From assembly GCA_027382625.1 (NCBI GenBank), contig JAJKFJ010022590.1:62001-126000 (forward strand): 64,000 nt of DNA. The letters are read 5' to 3'. The stretch comes from Tetmemena sp. SeJ-2015. Its lineage: Eukaryota; Ciliophora; Spirotrichea; Sporadotrichida; Oxytrichidae. The position numbers and the translations under genes are program-made. How positions within the stretch are numbered: the stretch's first letter is position 1; the number at the start of each line of letters is the position of its first letter. The notes beneath the pieces were generated by a model that saw only the letters and a list, made by a program, of their open reading frames with translations, did no database searches and was not told where the DNA came from. Shown piece after piece: positions 56,251 to 64,000 of the stretch.

Positions 56251-59200
56251 GAAATACCATTAAGATAATTATAAAAAGACTATCATTTAACTTAATCAAA
56301 AATTCCATTTATTAATCAGATAGATATTAAAGAAGAGTAAATTTACTTCATTTAAGGGTATATTTTCGAGTTAATTTTCTTTACTGTTATTTAGATTTTA
56401 GATATTGAGATATGCAATTTCAATTAACAAAATCAATATAAATGGAGGGAACTTCATCAGTAATTATTTTAATAAATTGAGAAGAAAAAAATTTTAAATA
56501 AATTTTTAGTAGATTAAATGAAAATAAGATTGATAGAAATTTATTGTCCACTTATTTGCTTCAAATAAGAAGTATCGCCAATATATTGCACTTCAATTTT
56601 AAGAATGTTTTATTCTATTGTTGGCTACTTTGCTATGAATTTCGAAGGATCTAATTAAATATTACTGAAAGTTTTCAATAAAAATAATTAGGAATAAATT
56701 AAAAAATATTTTTAATTATAAATATTTTATCACTTTTAAAATTATGTATGTAATTGAGAGAACACCCATTTTGTTGAATACGTCAAAGAAATTTCGCAAT
56801 CTTGAGAACTTTCTAATTAAAACTCTTGATTGACTTATTTAAAATATAATTGACTTAAGTTGCTTGGTTATTTATTTCACTAGATATTCTAAATAAAAAA
56901 TATTTATTTTAAAAACTAATTTTAGCTTTATTTAGAGATCTCAATACTTAAATTTTCTGAATGTATTAAAATCTCTCTATTTTTATTTTTGTTATTTTAT
57001 TTTTTAGATGCGAAAATGAGCTAATATAATTTATCATAGTTGCAGTTCTTGACAACATTCACTTTTACGGCCCTCTAATAATTATTCCCATTGCCATCTA
57101 CAGCTGATATAAATACAATAACTAATTAATTAGAACTAATTATAAATAACCACGGAAGCATTATGTTTTATATTTTTATATTCCCAATAAAATATTTATA
57201 CGGAGCGAATAAATTTTATAATGACTATTTTATTAGAGAAATTATTAAAAAGGAAAGGGTTTAAAGGCCCATTAACAACCCTAGAGTCAAAAAAGCCTCA
57301 AAAAAAACCCCCCCTTCAATCAATTTATTGAAATAGAAATCTAAATAATTTATTCACATTATTTTATAGAAAAATAAAGCCAATAAATTTAATTCTCACT
57401 CATTTCGAAAATCTAAAAATTAATAGAAAGATAATTCTACAAATTAATTTACTTATTCATTCCTTTAGTTTAGTTTACTTTAATATAAAGTTCTATATTT
57501 TATTAAATGTTTGTAGCGTAATATGTTAATAAGCCACAGTACTTATAATCTTTGAAATAGTTGACTTCTAGATCTAGTTTTTCATCTTATTTAATACTTA
57601 AGGATAAAAATATTTTAAGTTTAAATAAACCTTTTCAAGCAATAGAAAAAAATATATAATTTTTTAAAAAAATTTATTTTTTAAAATTTAAGTAACACAT
57701 AATATTTTTTTTTGATGGGAATATTTTTAAATTTTTAGTTAAAATGTGAAAATTTTAACTTCTTTTAGTTTAGAGAAATTAATTTATTTCCCAACAATTT
57801 ATTAAAATTTTTAAATTTTAAATTTTGTAACTTATTTGCTCCAAAAAATAAAAAAATTTTTAGGGAGCATTAGGCCACTCTATATAATTAAAATAATATT
57901 TTAATTTAATCTATTTAATAAAATTTTAAATTTTGGCTAGTTTAGAAATCTGGCAATGTCTTGGAATGAGGAGTCTTAAATATAAAATAATCTGCAGATT
58001 AGTTTGTAAGATTATATCATCAATTAAAGTTTCAACAATCATGCAGTAAAATTTTAATTCTATTCAAATTATATTTAAAAATAAATTATTCCTAACAAAA
58101 TAGAGACATTTTATAAGAATCTAAAATCAGAGTATCCTTTATTTATTTTTTTTATTATTTTAAAAATTAATTCTAATTTAAAGAATAAGAAATAATTTTT
58201 TGTTTCTTAATAATTTATTTTTATCATAAAAAATGATGAATTTTGCTATTATATTTGATAAAATTGAATTTTTTAATTACTTATCTCTTTTTAAGATAAA
58301 ATATTTTTATACGTTTTAATTTGAGCAGTTTTTGATGGCGATTGACAACACAAAAGTAATATCAGCCTTCTGAAAATCTATAAATATAAGAAAGATATTG
58401 CTTGAATCTCACTAAATTAATAAGCGAAAAGGATAATTATATATTTTCAATAGAGAGATCAGCAGTTACGTCGTAAATTATTTCGCAAGAGTCAAGAGCC
58501 ATTGATTAGTAGGGAATATTTAACCCTGATTGTTACCCAATAAAAATACAAATATTTCCTTTTAGCTATCATCTCGAAATTTGCAATCTTGCTATTCTTT
58601 GTAAATGAACTTAAAGTTTATCTAATTAAAGCAATCTTAGCTAATGTAACTCTCGCTTGAACTTTTAATGGAAAGCGAAAACATATATAAATATATATTT
58701 ATTTATGGAAATGCTCTAACTCTTTCTTCCAATAATGTAAATGAAGGTTTGAAAAAAATTAATTTTAAATCCTATTCAAGCTAAGATAAATAAAAAAATT
58801 CTTTTTAAAATTTTAAAGGAAATTTTTTTAAAAACTCATAAAAAAAATTATCCTCTTTTTATCTATTTTTATAATTCTAAAATTTTACCTAATTTTTTTA
58901 AAATTTATGAATTTTAATTTTAAATACCTTCTTAATTTTTTTAATTAAATTTAATTGTATTCTTTTCTATTCTTTTTTTATCATATCTTTAAATATTTCT
59001 TGGTGAAAAGAAAATATCTAAGCTGCATTTAAATCGGTATCTATCTGACTTATAAAAATATTTTCGTATCCTTGATGGAATTTATTATGTTGCTTATAGG
59101 GTTTGATTATCGCATAGTCTGAAAGTTCATTGCTTTTACAGATATCTTAAGTTAATTAAATGTTTTTGCATCTTCCTCTTTTCTAAAAGTGATTCTCAGC

Positions 59201-60079
59201 ATAGTTTTTAATTTATGATCATAAAAATAAAGTTTTAATTTTTCTATTTCTTCTTCTTCTTCTTTAAATAAATTGACGATTAACTGTCTTGGTCTCTTCG
59301 AATGAAAAATTGATTCCTTATTATACTAAATCTTAATATTTAGGGGTAACCTTCTTCAAACCCTTAATCAATTAAAAATATATCTTATTAAAGCAAATAT
59401 TTAAGCTAATTTTATAAGACAAGTTAGCTCATCTTGAAAACAGAAACTTACGCACATTTATTATATCTTATAACTATTTTCAATTTTCTTTTAAGCCATT
59501 TGCTATATTTATTATGAGTGTTTTCAATAAAATATCCAGAGATTAGAACTGTAAAGTACTTATATTACTTCAGCTCAGATAAAAGTACTATAAATATATA
59601 TTATACTTGTGTAGGGTCAACAGATATTATATACCCAAAAGGTGAAAAAACTTATTTAACTTATAAATATTAAATATAAATTAATATTTGATATATAAAT
59701 ATATCTATATCAATATATATTTAAAAATTAACTTCAGTACCTGCAGACGTTCTAAAATCATTTTCGAATGTATAACTTAACTTCAGATTCAATAATTTAA
59801 AAAAATTAATCAATAAAATTAAAATTTTTTTGCTAAAGATGAATAATAAATAGATGCTCAAAATTTATTTAAAAAAATGTTTTAAAAATTAGAATAAAAA
59901 CAATTCATTCATAACTTTACTTTATCAAAATTAGTAATTTAAATTACAATTGATTATATGTAGTTCCTCAACATCACAAAATATTAGTAATTCAATGAAT
60001 ACCAGGAATTTATTTAGATATATAGAATTAACCATATATTGGCGTAATTTTTCCCTTACACATATTATTTTAGCTCTTC
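56251..60079. other. AT-rich region between gene B body and its probable 5' extracellular part
   Basis: No supportable gene. It contains A/T homopolymer tracts and one A7C7 run at 57301-57314. If 60.1-61.1 kb belongs to gene B, this is largely IES. Confidence 0.35.
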
Positions 60080-61000
60080 TCTAATTCTAAAGGCAGAATA
60101 ATTTGAGCTATTAAATTAATAAATATATTGTATCGACATCAACAGTAGTTTAGATGAGAGAAGCTAACTTTCAATAAAGACAATATCATTTCTTTAATAG
60201 GAAGAGATATTCATACTCCTCTGAATCCCTGAGTTTGATAACCGAAGATATTTTATCTATTAAATTCTTTTTTTATTTAGAATACTATTATCTTATTCTG
60301 AAATTTAAATTCTTACTTTTAAATAATAAATTTTTAAATTAAGTATCTAGGCATGTTGGATCTGCAGAATAGGAAAATATTTGCAAGTTAATTGTTTTCC
60401 CTTCCCAATTGGTAAACTAATTTTAACAATTTAAATTCAAAATTTTTATAAATTTTGAATAACTATTTTATTTTCTCTCTATATTTTTTATTCTTACTTT
60501 GGTAAAGTAAGTGTAAATTTAATTATAATTTAGATATTCTAGGCATGTTGGATCTGCAGAATAGGAAAATATTTCAGCACAGTTAATATTAGTGATTTCT
60601 TCCAAATTGGTAATGTCAATTAAAATATTTGACAACCCTTGAGATAGATTTGCCTGCTTGAGGTGTGTACTGAATACATTTTCTATATGAGTCTACTTGT
60701 ATAGTGATAAGTGTATTAAAATATATATACGTGCATTATCGAAGCAAATCTAAGTTTAGCCATAGCACATCTGAGCGTAAAAGGTTATAGTAGAGGGAGA
60801 GTACTCAAGTGGTATCTCTAATATTATAGTACTGGAGATTGTTGCATCTTACTAGATTTTTACGCCTAAGTTTCCATTTTCAACTAGGCTTGCAGAGTAG
60901 ATGCTATAATAATTGGCCAAGTTTTCTTTACACTCCAACTCAGAATTAATACAAATTTACTATTCATTTTTAGCATAATTTATTTCAGAGTTCGTTATTG
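60080..61000 (-). CDS. Extracellular segment of a membrane protein (probably N-terminal part of gene B)
   Basis: A long minus-strand frame reads YSASLVENGNLGVKIQQDAT, PLEYSPSTITFYAQMCYGQ, THLKQANLSQGLSNILIDI and INCAEIFSYSADPTCLEY. A second copy reads NLQIFSYSADPTCLDT. Evenly spaced Cys and beta-type composition fit the ectodomain of the gene A/B family. The orientation matches gene B. Linkage to it is inferred, not shown. Confidence 0.5.
60346..60382. repeat. 37-base direct repeat, copy 1
   Basis: Identical to 60538-60574 (TCTAGGCATGTTGGATCTGC then AGAATAGGAAAATATTT), 192 bases apart, with weaker similarity in the flanks (TTCTTACTTT upstream; AATTGGTAA downstream). In the minus frame both encode IFSYSADPTCL. 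Confidence 0.85.
60538..60574. repeat. 37-base direct repeat, copy 2
   Basis: Second copy of the 60346-60382 repeat. The similarity beyond the identical core points to a duplicated ~190-base coding unit. Confidence 0.85.
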
Positions 61001-61644
61001 ATAGGACAATTTCTTGGTAAAAATATTCATTCGAAAGACTTGAGGGTTTTATGTAGATTGAAGATGGAGTTGATTCTACTTTTAAAATGCTAAAATTACT
61101 AAATTAATTTATATCATTTTAGCAGGGAAAGATTTAAAAAAGTTAAATTAATTTAATTTAAAAGGGAAAATTTGTTGGGCAAAATTTTGGCCCTTTTCCT
61201 TTCCCTTTTAAAAATAAAAAATTTTCAAAATTTTTAATTTTTTAAAAAATTTTTCATAAATAAAAAAAATTTTAAGGTTTAAAAATTAATAAACGGAATT
61301 AGTTAAGGGGGCTGGAAAATTTTTTTATCCTTTTTTTAAAAATTAAATAAAAATTAATCCTTTGGGGAAGGACCTTTGCTTTTGTTTTGGGGAAGATATT
61401 TCCTTTAATCCTTAAAAATTTTTTTTTAAATTTTTAAATTAAGAAATTAAGTTTAGAAAGGATGATGGGTAATAACAAAAAAATTTTTAAAAATAAAATT
61501 TTTTTAAATTTTTTTAAAAAAATGAAAATAAAAAATATTTATTTAATTAAAGGATATTTTAAAAGATCCCAGTTTTATGAAAGAGGGCCTTATTTAAATA
61601 TAAAAAAAATAAAAAATAAACTAAATTGCTCCTTTTATCTTTAA

Positions 61645-63651
61645 AGATCGGGGGTGAAAAAGGGTTACCAATTCAATTGAGTCTTCCTAAATATAAAATA
61701 TCGAACAGAGATTTTGTATCATCTTCACTAAAAGCCCCAATATAGCCTAATCTAGAATTATAAGTGTAGGAAGGGAGAGCTGAATTCTGCTTCTTAAAAC
61801 TCATAAATAACAAAATAAGTTAAAGTTATAATTAAAAAAATTTCATTAAATCTTTAAAATTCATGATAAAAATAAAAGATAAAAGAAGGCCCAGTTTTCC
61901 ACTTAAATAATTTTCGCATAACTTTACTTTTCGAATTGAGCGTTATGAGAAGTTTATTTCTTTCTTATAGTTGATTTGAGATTTCTTATATTGCGAAAAC
62001 TTTATATCTATAAATAGTGGTAATTTTATTCCTTTAATATAACCTAAGGTATTTTTATACAGCATTAGATTTTGATTTTAAAATGTTAATTGAATAAATA
62101 TTTCTAAATCTAAAAAATATATTTTAATTAAAAAACTGCCAAAAATGTAGCCTTCCTTTTAACAAAAAAAAATTTAAGAAATTTTTTTAAAAAAAATTTG
62201 ATTAAAAACCAAATTTTTTAAGAAAAATCCCAAAAGAGTTTTTATTTTAAAAAAAAAATTTTTTTAATTTTAAAAATTTTAATTTTTTAAAGAATTTCCT
62301 TTTTCCTTTATTTTCATATTTCCTTTTAAAAATTAACCTTAGTTGCAGTAAAAGAAATTATTTCTTTTAAAAAAAAGTATTGAAAACAAAATTTATATTT
62401 TTTACTCTACATATTTTTATTTTTAACTTAAGTCAGGAAAAGAAAAACTCTGCACTGAAATGCTCATAGTGGGCTAAAATACCCAGAGCTCTATTTCTAA
62501 ATAAACCAATATAAATCTTACAAACAACTCCTTAAAATATAAATAATTCCTTGAGTAATATTCACAAGAAAGTAAATCTTTCCACTCTGTTCGATTTATA
62601 TTTAATATAACTTTAGATTGCGTTCATGCAAAACTATACTTATTTTTTATTATCCCTGGAAGGAGCTCCTATAAAGATAATATATAGCATTAAATATCAT
62701 ATTAAAAGATGTAATAAAGGTAAATAGAATATATAAAACGGAGTTAATATGAATGATCAGCGGACTATTTATTCCTGAGAATAATTATCGAAAACTCGTT
62801 ATATCATTCGAATAAATTAATTTAATCACCTTAGATTTTAGAAATTATCATTCTAATTCATAAAAAAGATAGAAATGGCATGTTACTTAAGTCTTTATCT
62901 CAGAAATTATTGCCAACCATTGTTAAGCACTAAATTTAAAACTTTTTATTATATCTCTCAATTCTTCAGATGAATCATTGTAAGAATAATCTCTACTTAT
63001 ATTATTAATTTCTTTAACTGTATTAGATTTCTTCCCTAATTAGTTCATACAACTTTCTTAATGTATTATAATGCAATAATGTACTTAAATGACTTTAATT
63101 AGCTTACTCTATTTTATTAAATTTAATCTTGAAATCTCATTAAATTATACTTCTTCTATTTGAAGAAGAATATCTATTTTCTTGATTGAATATGGGGTTA
63201 TAATTATCCCATAATCTGAATCGTATTTATTAAATTTAACTCAGGAACTAAATGTGCAAATTGTAGCAACCTTAAAACCTAAAAAATATTCAGATATTAG
63301 ATGAAAATATTTTCATAAATATCGAAAAAATTTAAAAAGGCTTTAAAAATTTTAACAGAATTAAATTTGGAAAATTATTATATTTTGTAATTTTTAAATT
63401 TTATTTTAAATTATTTTTAAAAAAATTAATTTGGCTTTAAAAAAAAATTTTTTCAATTTTAAAAAATTTTAAAATTTTAAGCTTAATGAATTGGGGAAAA
63501 TTTAATTTTAATTTTAAAAATTTTTTTTATTAAATTAAATTATAAATATAATTGATAAATCCTAATATAATGTCTTGTACATGTCCTCCAAATACAACCT
63601 CATTTTTAGTAACCCATTCAGTCAAAAAGAACTTTCAGCAAGAGGATCTCT
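61645..63651. other. AT-rich region, nothing identified
   Basis: Low-complexity tracts and short broken frames only. Confidence 0.35.
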
Positions 63652-63972
63652 ATGAATAATGATAGCTCTAGAGACAACTTCCAAGTCTAAGACCTTCAAA
63701 AATGTGGCAGTTTGGAAAATTAATTCCTGGACTACAATATTAGAGCCCACAACATTAAAATATATTATCTGTATCAAGTATGAGTAAGGAATTATCCCAA
63801 CTAGTGGAAATTTTAGTCAGAATATTATTGCTGCTGCCAAAAAGATCTAAATTAAAACTTAATAAATTATAAATCAATTAAAAATGCTCTAATTAAGATA
63901 AATAAAATAATTCAAGCACAAGAATTAAAATGTTAAGATCTAAGGTATAGAGTGCAGAACTATCTGACATGA
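63652..63972 (+). CDS. Unknown small ORF at right edge
   Basis: MNNDSSRDNFQVQDLQKCGS opens the frame. A 27-nt GT...AG interval (63778-63804), if spliced, joins IYYLYQ to WKFQSEYYCCCQKDLNQ, and the frame ends on TGA at 63970-63972. An overlapping frame upstream (MSCTCPPNTTSF ... QQEDLYE) suggests the real start may be at ~63572 with a one-base discrepancy. The CCC cluster and charged helices are not diagnostic. Confidence 0.35.
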
Positions 63973-64000
63973 ATGCCAAGCATTAATCTAAATATTTTAT

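Noticed and set aside
57301..57314. A7C7 run as a possible telomere (C4A4) trace
   Set aside because: Not a repeat of C4A4 units; a single homopolymer pair.
61462..61644. Lys/Phe/Ile/Asn-only 60-codon ORF
   Set aside because: Pure low-complexity A/T translation.
1..64000. Paramecium or Tetrahymena origin (same Gln code)
   Set aside because: Pointers are diverse rather than TA-only, IESs interrupt exons precisely, and several genes are scrambled, as in hypotrichs.

Overview
This window reads as germline (micronuclear) DNA of a hypotrich ciliate of the Oxytricha/Stylonychia/Tetmemena kind. TAA and TAG are read as glutamine inside clearly conserved proteins and only TGA behaves as a stop. Genes are interrupted by AT-rich internal eliminated segments (IESs) of 11 to several hundred bases. 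Each IES lies between two copies of a short direct repeat (pointer), and removing one pointer plus the insert restores frame and homology. Pointers vary in sequence, which argues against Paramecium (TA only). Several genes are scrambled: their coding pieces (MDSs) are permuted or inverted relative to the protein. Species cannot be fixed from sequence alone.

Layout. 1-2.2 kb: the end of an unknown gene, a 1.17-kb element with ~340-bp terminal inverted repeats and a helicase-like ORF, then a small membrane protein. 2.35-5.7 kb: DNA topoisomerase III split into a plus-strand N-terminal half and an inverted C-terminal half. 5.9-22 kb: a tandem array of five secreted GT14 (core-2/I-branching) glycosyltransferase-like genes; the first four share the same permuted 3' module. 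22.1-28.5 kb: two tandem serine carboxypeptidase (S10) genes with an EGF-like C-terminal part, each apparently with its last coding piece in front of the first. 28.6-38.9 kb: a coiled-coil/guanylate kinase protein, a CFAP119-like axonemal protein, a large alpha-2-macroglobulin-like protein, an extended-SDR reductase and a small unknown gene.

38.9-64 kb is AT-rich and gene-poor. It holds minus-strand pieces of at least two related giant multipass membrane proteins (gene A ending at 39.04 kb, gene B ending near 52.6 kb), separated by low-complexity A/T homopolymer tracts, and an unknown plus-strand ORF at the right edge.

How the genes work together: these are not operons. In a hypotrich each gene, or small group, would be excised to its own macronuclear nanochromosome. 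What links them is descent (tandem duplication of GT14, carboxypeptidase and membrane-protein genes) and shared IES/scrambling architecture. Single-base frame breaks recur inside otherwise conserved genes and at homopolymers. I read most of them as assembly indels, but cannot exclude decay. Gene ends were set by hand translation; '~' marks uncertain ones.
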